Positions 55,108-64,000 of a stretch of DNA of 64,000 nt are shown here, piece after piece. Made by a program: the position numbers and the translations under genes. The notes beneath the pieces were generated by a model. The model was not told the DNA's origin. It was given only the letters and a program-made list of their open reading frames with translations, and searched no databases. Source of the stretch: Notolepis coatsorum (taxonomy: Eukaryota; Chordata; Actinopteri; Aulopiformes; Paralepididae). The stretch covers positions 49,705,192-49,769,191 of the forward strand of contig OZ020589.1 of the NCBI GenBank assembly GCA_963971535.1, in the 5' to 3' direction. Positions within the stretch are counted from its first letter, which is position 1; the number at the start of each line of letters is the position of its first letter.

Positions 55108-55550
55108 AACCACTACACCACCGTGCCGCCTGAAGGATGGATGTAGGCGTTGGTGCTCGCGATGTCCGTGAAGTGGAAGAACATGGTCCGGTACCAGCGG
55201 GAAGTTCTGCGGTGTGTGGAGTAGTACTGGATCAGCTGGTCTGAAAGGTCAACTCCGCCCATGTGCTTGTTATAGTGAATGATGGGGTTGGGACAACGAA
55301 ACGTCTTGACCATCCAGTGCCCATGCTCCTTCAAGATTCAAGAGATTCAAGAGTTTTATTCATCACATACATACCAGGCATACAGTGAAATGCGGGTGGC
55401 CATGCCTGCTTCGATTGTGCAATAATACAAAATAATAAAATAGACATAATAAACAGGTATAAAAATACATAAAGCATATACTTTTACTCTCCTCTGGACC
55501 GTGTCTGTAGGTTGAAGGACCGCTGGGTGGATGGTGGAGCACACGGCCAC
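55108..55550 (-). pseudogene. piggyBac exon K, split by a LINE tail
   Basis: Starts after an acceptor at 55551 (CTGTCTAG|GTGGCC) with VAVCSTIHPAVLQPTDTVQR. It is broken by about 150 bases of LINE 3' end (55330-55483) and continues as HGHWMVKTFRCPNPIIHYNK, HMGGVDLSDQLIQYYSTHRR and FFHFTDIASTNAYI. It ends at about 55131, where a SINE is inserted. YNKHMGGVDLSDQLI is a hallmark of piggyBac transposases. Confidence 0.88.
55330..55483 (-). mobile_element. Very short LINE 3' end inserted in piggyBac exon K
   Basis: On the minus strand CATTTCACTGTATGCCTGGT and GAATAAAACTCTTGAATC resemble the 3' end at 24420-24475 (CATTTCATTGTATACTCGTA, ATAAAACTCTTGAC). About 150 bases only. It breaks the exon between RRVK and HGHWM. 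Confidence 0.65.
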
Positions 55551-55647
55551 CTAGACAGAATAGAATAGAATAGAAAAGAAATTAATCATCCACAGGGAAA
55601 TTTTACACTACAAATCGCTCACAGTAGAGGAGTATAGGAGTGCATAC

Positions 55648-55881
55648 CTCCTTTGTGTCCATCCACTTGGTCAAGACCAGGGACCCCTCTCTGATCCATC
55701 TAATGGAGCCTCTCTCCGACTTCTTGGTGAGGGCATTTGGTCTGCCCCTGGGACACCCTCTCCGGATCTCCCTGTACGTACCACAGGCTCCAAACTTCAT
55801 GGCATGCAAGTCCATGAACAGCTTGGGACTGGTGTAGAAGTTGTCTACATAGATGTGGTATCCAGTCCCAAGGTACGCTGG

Positions 55882-55946
<65 letters not shown>

Positions 55947-57004
55947 ATCAATTAGGTATAGCACTTTTCCAAATGCTCAAAGACACTTTACAGAGCAAAA
56001 TAAAACATTCAGTTTTAGTAGAAAAAATATTATACCTGAATGAGATCGACAACGGCATCATAGATCAGCCCGTGTTCAGTTGTCGGCGTTTGTTGTTTGC
56101 CGATGTAGAAGTTGAAGTTCAGAGTGTAGCCGTTATCGGAGTCCGCCAGCACAAACAGCTTGATCCCCCGTTTTGTTGGCTTGTCCTTCATGTACTGGGT
56201 AGATAGATTGATAGATAGAATAGTTTATTGATTTAGAATGGAATAACATATATACATTTGAACAGGTATACATATCACCATTTACCAATAGGATTAAAAT
56301 AAACACAATAAAGTCATAGGCTTGTTTCCATTGCGGCCCTTCATCATTGGTGTCCGTGGATTTATGAACTGGTGTGTGGACGTAGTGTTTGTAGTGTCAG
56401 GATGTGTGGTATAAAAAGAAAAAAATACCTGGGTCATGCCAGTATGCGCCTTTGTCGCCACCATTCACTAATCCACCGCCAGGTCCTTCTTTGGGTGGTA
56501 ATGGGCCTTGCAGGAATCAAGAATTTCATACATCATATGCTTGTTCCTGGACAGAACAAAGTCACGAATAAGAATAACAAAACAAATTGCCTAAGAATAA
56601 AATAGGCCTAAGAATAAGATAATAATAGAGTATGTACCGGGACAGCTTGTCATGCTGCGGTGTTCCCTTTTTGGCATCATTGGTGTCATCATCCTCTGGA
56701 TCGCTCATGTGGATGTTCCATAGGATCGACCTGAAGTCAAAGTCAGCTTTATTGTCGCTTCTCATAACATAGGACACTATAAACATAAACATATGGGACA
56801 CGATGTACATACACTATACAAGACTATATATTATACCTGAATCGGTCCCGGAACATGACCAGCCTTGGAAATGCCACAGATAGTACGTGCTGTACTTTCC
56901 AGTAGTCCGGGATGGCAGGCAGATGGAGGAGCGCCGTGTACAACAGCAGGCCGATGAATTTGGACATCTCATCCGCGTCGACATCCACCCACTTGTGCTT
57001 CTGG
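55648..57004 (-). pseudogene. piggyBac exons F-J: catalytic core
   Basis: F: KHKWVDVDADEMSKFIGLLL to VMFRDRF. G: SILWNIHMSDPEDDD to HDKLS. H: NKHMMYEILDSCKAHYHPKK, then DLAVD followed by TAG TGA, then MVATKAHTGMTQ; the two stops fall where DE(R/W)M is expected. I: YMKDKPTKRGIKLFVLADSD, then HGLIYDAVVDLIQ. J: GTGYHIYVDNFYTSPKLFMD with the third catalytic Asp, then GSIRWIREGSLVLTKWMDTK. The three DDD aspartates are present. F/G and G/H introns are phase 2 and H/I, I/J and J/K phase 0. The I/J intron holds an (AAT)n microsatellite. Confidence 0.85.
55885..55945. repeat. (AAT)n microsatellite
   Basis: About twenty uninterrupted AAT units within the predicted intron between piggyBac exons I and J, ending close to the splice acceptor on the minus strand. 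Confidence 0.95.
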
Positions 57005-57011
57005 CTGAAAG

Positions 57012-57454
57012 GGATAACCTGTCCCTCGTGAGTCCTTGAATTGATATGGTTATGGACCAGTCGACCAAAAGATTCGCGGAACGACAGAGTATTTCAAACG
57101 GAGCCTTTATTTGTTGGTCACACAGAGAAGAGAACTCTCCTGCAGCCCGCACGGGCTCAGCTCCTCGCACCACCAGCAGAAGAAAAAAGTACATCACACT
57201 ACATGTCATTTATACAGAGGAGGAGGGGAGGGGTGTATGTGTGTATATGTATTTGTGTGTGTAGTATGTGTGTGTGCTTGTCTGTGTGTGTGCTTGTTCC
57301 AGAAGGGGGGGCTAATGGGTTCCAGATGTATAGGCAAGGAGAGACCCCTAGTCTTGAACAACATCCCAACAAATCATGGGCGCGACAGCTGGGTGGGGGA
57401 GATGTGTGCGCGTGTGTACGTGAGTGTGTGTGCGTGTCGGAAGAGGAGGATGTG
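57012..57454. other. Unassigned, possibly LTR-derived sequence with GT tracts
   Basis: Read on the minus strand, CAACAAATAAAGGCTCCGTT followed by ACTCTGTCGTTCC resembles a polyadenylation region and U5 of an LTR, but no TG...CA ends were found. (GT)n tracts occupy 57235-57300 and 57395-57440. It lies in the predicted piggyBac intron between exons E and F. Confidence 0.35.
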
Positions 57455-57875
57455 TCAAGTCAAGTCAAGAGTTTTAATTGTCACGGCATACACGTATACA
57501 ATGAAATGCGGGTGGTCTTGCCCGCGACGATGTGCAATACAGTGGTACAACATATAATAGAATCCAATAAAAAAACAACATTGTGCAATAAACAGGTAAC
57601 AGGTAACATGGCGTGACATCTCGGTATCTGTACATAGTATTTACAGAGCATATAGGACATGCTAGGTAGCTTTAGTAGTGCAATACACTGTTCCTGTTAT
57701 ACTAATTTAAAGTGGCCTTTCCTCTTGGCCATAAGTGTGCGTGTGTGCGGCATGAGTGTGTGCCCGCTCGTGTTAAAGTGTTAAAGTGGCTGCTAGTGTG
57801 TGAGCGTGCACAGCGTGCGTGTCGTGTGTGTGCTCGTGTGTGCTTGTGTGTGGATAGTTCAGTGTTCTGTGGCAC

Positions 57876-59996
57876 TCAATGTTCATTGTTCAAGGCTCTG
57901 ATGGCCTGGGGGAAGAAGCTGAGCCTAAGCCTCTCCGTCCTAGTAGCTGGGGTTCGCAGGCGTCTGCCTGACCTCAGCAGCTGGAACAGGCTGTTATTGG
58001 GGTGGTAGGGGTCTTTCATTATTCTGCAGGCTCTGGATTTGCACCTCTTGTTGTATAGAACCTGCAGGGGAGGTAGCGCAATACCCGTGGTACGCTCGGC
58101 TGAGCGCACCACTCTCTGTAGGGCCTTCTTGTCCTGTGCCGTGCTGTTTCCATACCAGGCAGTGATGTTTCCGGTCAAGATGCTCTCTACAGCTCCTGAG
58201 TAGAAGGACTGGAGTATCTTCCCCGATACTCTGAACTTCCTTAACTGTCTCAGGTGGTAGAGGCGCTGCTTCGCTTTCTTTACTACTGTGTCTATGTGTG
58301 TTGACCATGTCAGATCCTCTGAGATGTGGACCCCCAGGTACTTAAAGCTGCTCACCCTGTCCACGGTAGCCCCGTTAATCATCAGTGGTGTGTGTGTCTC
58401 CTGCTGTCCTCTCCTATAGTCCACGATCAGCTCCTTGGTTTTACCAATGTTCAGGAGCAGGCTGTTGTCCCGGCACCAGCGTTCCAGTACCTCAACCTCC
58501 TCCCGGTAGGCCTTCTTGTCGTTGTCCGAGATCAGCCCCACCACCACCGTGTCGTCTGCGAACTTCACTATGGAGTTGGAGCTGAACTTGGCCACACAAT
58601 CGTGTGTGTAGAGTGAGTACAGCAGGGGGCTTAGAACACAGCCCTGGGGGGACCCGATGCTCAGGGTGATGGTGTTGGAGGTCTGACCCCCCACCCTGAC
58701 CGCCTGGGGTCTTTCACTCAGAAAGTCCAGTACCCAGGCGCTCAGGGCGGAGCTCAGACCCAGCTCGATCAGCTTGTCCACCAGTCTGGTGGGGACTATG
58801 GTGTTGAACGCTGAGCTGTAGTCAATGAACAACAGTCTCACATAGCCCCCCTTCTGACGGTCAAGGTGGGAGAGAGTGCTGTGCAGTACCTGGGAGACCG
58901 CGTCGTCAGTGGACCTGTTTGTCCTGTATGCAAATTGCATAGCGCTGCTGTCGGGACAAAACCTCATAACTCCAAAAACCCAACTTTTCAGCAGATGAAA
59001 AAAACAAACACAGATTTGAGGGTGAATAGAGTTAGGAGGTTTAGACAGATGATCGGTTTAATGCTTTCCCATTGTTTAAACTTTGTAAAACCCACACACA
59101 CATATGGAGGATGATCTACGGAGTTGATTTATATAATAAAAAAAATATAAAAAAAATGGAGTTATGAGGTTTTGTCCCGACAGCAGCGATAGGGTCCATA
59201 TCACTGGGGAGGGAGGCACAAATGTGGTCCTTGACCAGCCTCTCAAAACATTTCATGACCACAGAGGTGAGTGCCACCGGTCTGTAGTCATTTGGACATG
59301 TTGGGGAGGGTTTCTTCGGTACAGGGATGATGGTAGACACCTTGAAGCAGGCAGGGACCACTGACTCCGCCAGGGATTGATTAAATATGGCGGTGAACAC
59401 CGGGGCAAGCTGGTTGGCACAGGACTTAAGTATGCGTCCTGTTATACCATCTGGGCCAGCAGCCTTCCTGGTGTTCACCTGCATAAATGCTCTTCTCACA
59501 CTGTGTTCCGACAACGAGAGAGCCCCCCCCGCCCCCCCGCGGTTGCCCCCCCCCTCCCCCCCTCCACAACAGCCGGCGTGCCAGTGACGTCACTAGCCAG
59601 AGGGCTAGCGGCGACACTGTCTACACCGAACCGAGCGTAGAAGGAGTTGAGTTTGTCCGCGAGAGAGGCGTCGTCGCTCCCCATTGAGGGGGCGCTGACT
59701 TTGTAGTCAGTTATTGTCTTCAGTCCCCGCCACAAGCCTCTTGTGTCGTTTTGTGCCATTTGTGTCTCCAGTTTATCAGCATATGTCCTCTTAGCAAGTT
59801 TAACAGCCTTGCGCAGAGTGTAGACTGAAGCCTTGTACTCTTCCATATTTCCTGACTTTCTGCCCAGGTTATAAGCCGTGGTGCGAGAGTTCAGGGCTGC
59901 TCTAATAGTACTGTCCACCCAAGGTTTCTGGTTTGGGAAAACCCGCACCTTTTTCGTGAGGACAATACTGTCAGCTACTGTTGTTATGTAGCTCCA
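57876..59996 (-). pseudogene. L2/Rex1-like LINE ORF2 reverse transcriptase
   Basis: From the right: VFPNQKPWVDSTIRAALNSR and KLAKRTYADKLETQMAQNDT (59948-59580), then a frame change at the C-rich run 59522-59570. Next come RRAFMQVNTRKAAGPDGITG and STIIPVPKKPSPTCPNDYRP (59514-59193), then the MITE. Beyond it lie QFAYRTNRSTDDAVSQVLH, LLFIDYSSAFNTIVPTRLVD (first Asp), GSPQGCVLSPLLYSLYTHDC and VKFADDTVVVGL (ADD pair), then RVSSFKYLGVHISEDLTWST and SGRRLRTPATRTERLRLSFF, and the stop at 57876. RT motifs are intact; the MITE and one frameshift break the frame. Confidence 0.88.
58943..59188. mobile_element. 246-bp MITE with 32-bp terminal inverted repeats
   Basis: Starts CGCTGCTGTCGGGACAAAAC; its first 32 bases are an exact reverse complement of its last 32. 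The 4-base target duplication ATAG lies at 58939-58942 and 59189-59192. Removing the element plus one ATAG restores the LINE codons Asp-Pro-Met-Gln-Phe. No coding capacity. Perfect ends mean it is young. I do not recognise the family. Confidence 0.93.
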
Positions 59997-60187
59997 TGTG
60001 TGTGTGAGGCGCGCGCGTGTGTGTGTGTGAGGAGGGAGCCACAGGATGGATGCAGCAACGGGGTCATCAGATATAGATATAAGATATTACCAGACATTAT
60101 GAACGATGAACCTATCAACTTTAAGATATTCGACATCAATGAACTAAAAAACTATCATGGCCCAGAGCTTTCCGTCTCACAGCATAC

Positions 60188-61331
60188 TTGTTCGTGTTGT
60201 CAGCCACGGTCTTCATTGAACCTAGGGAGAAAAACAACATAAACAGATCTTTAGGCGAGTATGCTGCATGGGCATCCAGCTGGGGTCCTGGGGGCCTGCG
60301 AGGCATGAAACGGCTGACTGGCGGGGCTTGGTCAGGATCCTTTTCAGTGTTCCAGGGTGTCAGATCTGCCTGGGCTGGGGGTCTTCGCCTGGCCTTGGTT
60401 GTAGGCTGCGCACGTCTGCAAATAAATGGCACACACATTGTACATATAAAACATTGCTCATTTATCACACTACAACACTCTGCACAGTGCACACACACTG
60501 TATATACGCTCTCAACATTCCATTCTGTATATATTGCAAAGTCTGCAAACTGAGTAATTAAAGAAAAGCTATAAACAGCGATAATAAGTCTGTCTCACCT
60601 GTCTGAGCGTGACCTGAACCTGGTTTGGGTCCTTCCGGTCGATGTTCCAGGTAAATCGCTGTAGACATGTAAACACATTATTTTCAACTTTTATGAACAG
60701 TTTTATAAACAAAAGCACTAACTTCCATAATAAGTCTGTCTCACCTGTCTGAGTCATTTGACCTGGCTGGGCCCCGCCTCGCTGGGCCTTTGCCCCTTGT
60801 CCTTCCGGTCGTTGGTCCAAGTTGTTCTGGTATCTCGTTATCGCTGTAGACAATGACATGTAAACACATTACATTTAGTTTCTTACCTGGTCCTGATCAA
60901 CACAAATAAGTATATTCTGTATATTGCAAAGTCTGCAAGCAATAAAATTAAAAATAAAAAGCAATAACAGTCTGTCTCACCTGTCTGTCTCATGCATGGC
61001 TTCCCCAGCCCTGTTTCCTCTCCTACTCCCAGGCTCATCGTCTCTGTGTACAATGACATGTAGAAATACATTATTTTCAACTAAGACTAAGTGTTTTATT
61101 TAAACGTTGTACATGTGTGAGGTGTTTCCCAGACAGAACAGTAATGAGTGAGACAATAAAGCATCTGTACCTGTCGAGGACAAAGGATGGATCGGCGTCG
61201 AATCCAGATTCTTCTTCAGAAATATCATAGCCTGATTCCACGCCAATAAGTGCATCCAATTCCTCGTCATCATCGAAATAATCATCCCAGTGGGAGACGG
61301 CTCTCGGACACGGTTCAGCTCGCCTCATCAT
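60188..61331 (-). pseudogene. piggyBac exons A-E: acidic N-terminus and repeated basic exons
   Basis: Exon A starts with two ATGs (61331 and 61328) and encodes an acidic leader (HWDDYFDDDEELDALIGVES). Exons B, C and D are short and Arg/Gly/Pro-rich; C and D share GTSTGRT/GPTTGRT cores and near-identical flanks (CTACAG|CGAT...GACAG|GTGAGACAGAC). Exon E runs through LTPWNTEKDPDQAPPVSRFM to SPKDLFMLFFS and DNTNK, the start of the transposase domain. Every intron from A to E is phase 2, so all five join without a stop. The donor after E (AA|GTATGC at 60187) is the weakest call. Confidence 0.75.
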
Positions 61332-62318
61332 GATGCCAAAAAATGCTCAAAAAAAGTCAAAATATACTCAAAATTGCTCCGACAAACTCCGAACTGTTGT
61401 CATCCAAAGCATGCGGAAGAATGAATGAAAATGTGTAGAATCTTCTATTAGGGGGTAGGGCTTAGTCGGCAGCTTCCGTTTCAGTTTACCGTGTGACAAT
61501 ACGATCTTTCTAGCCAAAGTTATTCAACAAATAAAAAATAAATGTGGCACATTTTACGCATGCGTAAAAGTTTATTTAGCACGAATTGAAATTATCCTGG
61601 TTCAGTTATTTATTGTTTTATCAACACCAAATAAAAAGTAGCGTGTAACTTCGGGTCTAACCATTCGAGCTACGTCGAAAAAAACCTGGAAAATGACTAC
61701 AATTCCCAGGCAGACCACGACAAACAATTGACGTCATTCTATCGCGCCCGCGATATCAGCGTCGCCGGAGAGTTCGCTGTATCAGCCGAAACACACGATA
61801 CCAAATAATTGCTTCCCTAGCACTAACAGTTGTGATTGGAGGATCAAGAAAAGAGGGTGGCGCTTGAGATAAGTCAATAGGAATCAGTTCAAGTTCTATG
61901 ATTTAAATTGAAAGATAGACAGGGAGGAGAGTGACCGGGAAAGTCACATGATTCCACGGCGCTGGGAGGTCCTCTGGGAGAAGGGATAGAGTGAATACAA
62001 TTTTATGGGCCATGATTTTCCTATTAGCGTTTGCTAGCTGTGTGCTAATCTAATGTATCTCTATACGCTCCATATCATCTACCTGTGACAAGGGCTGTGC
62101 TCAGTCAGATATAGCAACATGCCACAGTAAATACATGTAGAACTCACCAAAACCTGGTAATCAGGAAATTAGCTGTTATTCTGTTGACTGAAAATCATAT
62201 AATCTGTTGGCATATTTTTCCTGCTTTGTTTGTCCAATGTTATTATGTGGACAATTCTGACAAATAAGCGTGAACCAAACATGACTGGGACCAAATTAAA
62301 TCAGTTGGACTCTCTTAA
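61332..62318. other. Upstream of the piggyBac gene; no gene recognised
   Basis: Contains CpG-bearing sequence at 61670-61790 (CTATCGCGCCCGCGATATCA near 61739) that could be a promoter region for the minus-strand gene. No TATA box or terminal repeat can be defended. Confidence 0.35.
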
Positions 62319-63237
62319 CACTTTGAATGCCCATCACGAGATATCTCAGGTTATCAGCCCGCGGGTTGAATGCCCATCACGAGAATTCTCTTTTTTTTTT
62401 TTTTATTAGCGATCTGAATTCATATTTCATCAACCGAGTCTATCGTTGGTATACCTGCCCCGCCAGGCGCTCAGATGTGAAAAAGCGCCTCCTATCGTCT
62501 CCCAGATGGTAATGCACCATTTTGGATTGGACTCAATGAAAATGGATGAAAAAAAAAAAATCCGGAATCCACATTTTACTTCTCACGCATGTAACCGGAG
62601 CTGATCAGATTAATTCTGGACCCTCAGCACAGCGTGTAATATGTGTTTTGCAGTATACGCGTGGGATCAATAAAAGGATCGATTTTTGGAATGGCGATCA
62701 GGAATTGGAATAATCCAATTGGATACCATCTGATCTCAGGTAAGGAATCTATTTTACCAGTCTTAGGATAATCAGACCTGTTTTCACGGAGATATAAACT
62801 TTTCCCCTATAATGTGATATGGCTGTTTGACTGTAAGAGCGATCAGGAACTGAGAGAATCGATTTTCAGCTCGCGGCACCAGCGTGCACACGTACACATA
62901 TACTATCGATAATCTAGCGTTTATTTGAAAACGATTCATAAATAGGCCAAAAAATTACAACGTTCTAGAATATTACAGTACAGGGCGATTATCATGGAAT
63001 CTTTATTTTTTCATGAAAACGAGGGCTTTTCAAAATGCTATAAAACAGAAATGAACCGATAAAAAAACAATCCGCTTCAACAATGTTGACTGGAAAATGA
63101 GTCATTGATAAGCGACGGGCAGATTAGACACATAGCCATAATTTAAAACATAGATTAGGCGATATTAATGCTAACATTGACGTGGATGGTGGGCATTCAA
63201 GCACTAAATGTGCGCCCCCTGCTGGGCACTGAAAGTG
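62319..63237. mobile_element. Non-autonomous piggyBac-type element (MITE)
   Basis: Flanked by TTAA on both sides (62315-62318 and 63238-63241). The left end reads CACTTTGAATGCCCA and the right end, reverse complemented, CACTTTCAGTGCCCA, 13 of 15 matching. GAATGCCCATCACGAG recurs just inside the left end (62367-62382) and TGGTGGGCATTCAAG inside the right end, as subterminal repeats. TTAA duplication and CACTTT-type ends fit piggyBac-like elements. 919 bases, no transposase frame. A link to the piggyBac gene at 46960-61331 is possible but unproven. Confidence 0.75.
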
Positions 63238-63603
63238 TTAATTTGAGTCTGATTCGATATACAGCACAATGTAAATCAATAATGTTCATGTCTTTCTATT
63301 AGCAAAGCTGTGTGTTATATGTCCCATTGTTTATGTGCATGAAACTATTTGGTTTCAATCCCAGCAATGATCCCAAGCAATCTGGGCCCTATTCCCCGTA
63401 CCTGGTTCAACTAAATCGATCAAAAGTCCCATTATCCAGATTCAATTAACCCGATGTTTGAATCCGCGCTTTCCCTGTTCCTCGAACGCTGATTCAGTCT
63501 CGTTAATTCGAACCAGACTTGATACGCAGGATAATTGCGCACGGCCGCCTCAGTTGAAAAGACAGCAGGTGTCGATCGCAGAAATCCTGATTTTCTAATG
63601 GCA

Positions 63604-63760
63604 TTGATTGATTGATTGATTTAAAACTTTATTAACAGATTACAGAATGGGTACAATACAGTATGGCTCAATAGCCTCGCCGACAAGTTAAATGCATATC
63701 TATAGGTTAATTTTAAGTCCCTCATTACCCCAATAAATCAGATTATATTTCTTTAAATGT
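63604..63760. repeat. Interspersed repeat family A, copy 3
   Basis: Begins (TTGA)n followed by TTTAAAACTTTATTAACAGA, then TTACAGAATGGGTACAATAC. Similar to 1745 and 50589 for the first ~70 bases, then diverges. Confidence 0.55.
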
Positions 63761-63877
63761 GCCTGCTGGCAGTAGGCTTAATGGAATGAATAATCAAATG
63801 AGATCTTTCTAGCGAAAATAATTTGTTCAACTCTTTCAGAATAAGGATAAAAACAAGCCCAAATAGTATATCTAATT

Positions 63878-64000
63878 CAGGGGTGGGCAACTTTGTATAT
63901 GGTGAGGGCCACAAAATGTCCACAATCAATCTGGGGGGCCGCATTGTTTATCGGCAGTCCCGCCAGTAGTACCCCATCACTCAAATAGCCCTAATAGTCA
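63878..64000 (+). mobile_element. Left end of a hAT (Charlie-like) element, cut by the window
   Basis: CAGGGGTGGGCAACTTTGTA is the kind of terminal sequence seen in Charlie-like hAT elements. It is followed by GTGAGGGCCACAAAATGTCC and GGGGGGCCGCATTG. The element runs off the end of the window. Confidence 0.55.

Larger units (their letters stand above)
47336..55130 (-). mobile_element. tRNA-derived SINE with long body, split by a Tx1-like LINE
   Basis: On the minus strand the head at 55130-55108 (GGCGGCACGGTGGTGTAGTG) contains a pol III A-box-like sequence. The rest, 47786-47336, has a B box (GGTTCGATTCC at about 47759-47769), a GTTTGCATGTTCTCCCCGTG body segment typical of fish SINEs, a long unique body and an (ATT)n tail at 47336-47366. 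It is inserted in piggyBac exon K after NAYI. The LINE entered within the SINE head, duplicating AGGCGACAGTGTT. Confidence 0.8.
57455..59998 (-). mobile_element. 5'-truncated L2/Rex1-like LINE with an inserted MITE
   Basis: The minus-strand 3' UTR (57875-57455, ending AATTAAAACTCTTGACTTGA) follows ORF2. The body starts at about 59998 within the endonuclease-RT linker, where the family sequence stops abruptly at a (GT)n stretch. ATGTGT adjoins both ends and may be the target duplication. It is the same broad family as the LINE at 44158-46305 but a different, more diverged copy. It sits in the large E/F intron of the piggyBac gene. Confidence 0.85.
46960..61331 (-). pseudogene. Multi-exon piggyBac (PGBD4-like) transposase, heavily interrupted
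   Basis: Eleven or more exons can be followed on the minus strand with matching splice signals and phases: A 61171-61331, B 60981-61043, C 60745-60843, D 60599-60658, E 60188-60415, F 56837-57004, G 56638-56730, H 56429-56546, I 56036-56194, J 55648-55881, K 55108-55550 (interrupted) and the C-terminal part at 46960-47335. Motif order matches piggyBac-derived PGBD4-type transposases. It is disabled by two adjacent nonsense codons in H, a LINE tail in K, and a SINE carrying a Tx1-like LINE between K and the C-terminus. Whether it was a mobile element or a domesticated gene before decay is undecided. Confidence 0.85.

Noticed and set aside
55804-56043. Frame with a long asparagine (or opposite-strand tyrosine) run
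   Set aside because: Product of an (AAT)n microsatellite in a predicted intron.
1-64000. A cooperating multi-gene host or defence system
   Set aside because: Every coding piece I could identify belongs to a transposable element and most are broken; no set of genes shares orientation, spacing or function beyond individual elements.

Overview
This window looks like ray-finned (teleost) fish genomic DNA made almost entirely of interleaved and nested transposable elements. The reasons are: no bacterial-style gene packing; LINE families with 3' ends typical of fish L2/Rex1-like elements; a Tx1-like and an L1-like LINE; Ty3/Gypsy remains; tRNA-derived SINEs; hAT and piggyBac DNA transposons; many (CA)n, (CT)n, (AAT)n and poly-C microsatellites; and plausible spliceosomal introns. 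I found no intact host protein-coding gene, no rRNA or functional tRNA gene, and no CRISPR array. All family names come from reading translated motifs, not from a database search.

Layout. 1-3000: an exon-like 3' coding piece (667-1103), a truncated LINE 3' end and short tandem repeats. 3065-8141: a wrecked plus-strand Gypsy element (RT piece, RNase H/integrase piece, integrase core, 3' LTR), broken up by GA-rich repeats, two perfect hairpins and a 51-bp minisatellite. 9053-20891: a hAT transposase pseudogene split twice, first by a non-autonomous LTR element (9323-13820, 5-bp target duplication CTACT) and then by a minus-strand Gypsy element (14808-20068), whose right-hand LTR in turn carries a truncated L1. 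20892-27137: minisatellite, unassigned sequence, L2-like LINE pieces and a SINE. 27138-30838: a 5'-truncated plus-strand LINE with a long RT frame.

31069-46305: a minus-strand L2/Rex1-like LINE cut in two by a 12.4-kb retrovirus-like LTR element (31741-44157, target duplication CCCC) that carries a gag-like gene, no recognisable pol and its own hAT insertion. 46960-61331: a minus-strand, intron-containing piggyBac (PGBD4-like) transposase pseudogene with at least eleven exons, including similar N-terminal exons that look duplicated. It is interrupted by a SINE holding a 7.3-kb Tx1-like LINE, which itself holds a 1.8-kb inverted-repeat transposon. It also contains a second L2/Rex1-like LINE, itself carrying a 246-bp MITE. 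61332-64000: flanking DNA, a piggyBac-type MITE with TTAA ends and the first bases of another hAT element.

The parts do not form a cooperating gene system. They record a relative order of insertions: the hAT and piggyBac elements are old hosts, the LINEs, SINEs and Gypsy are later, and the retrovirus-like element with nearly identical LTRs is among the youngest.
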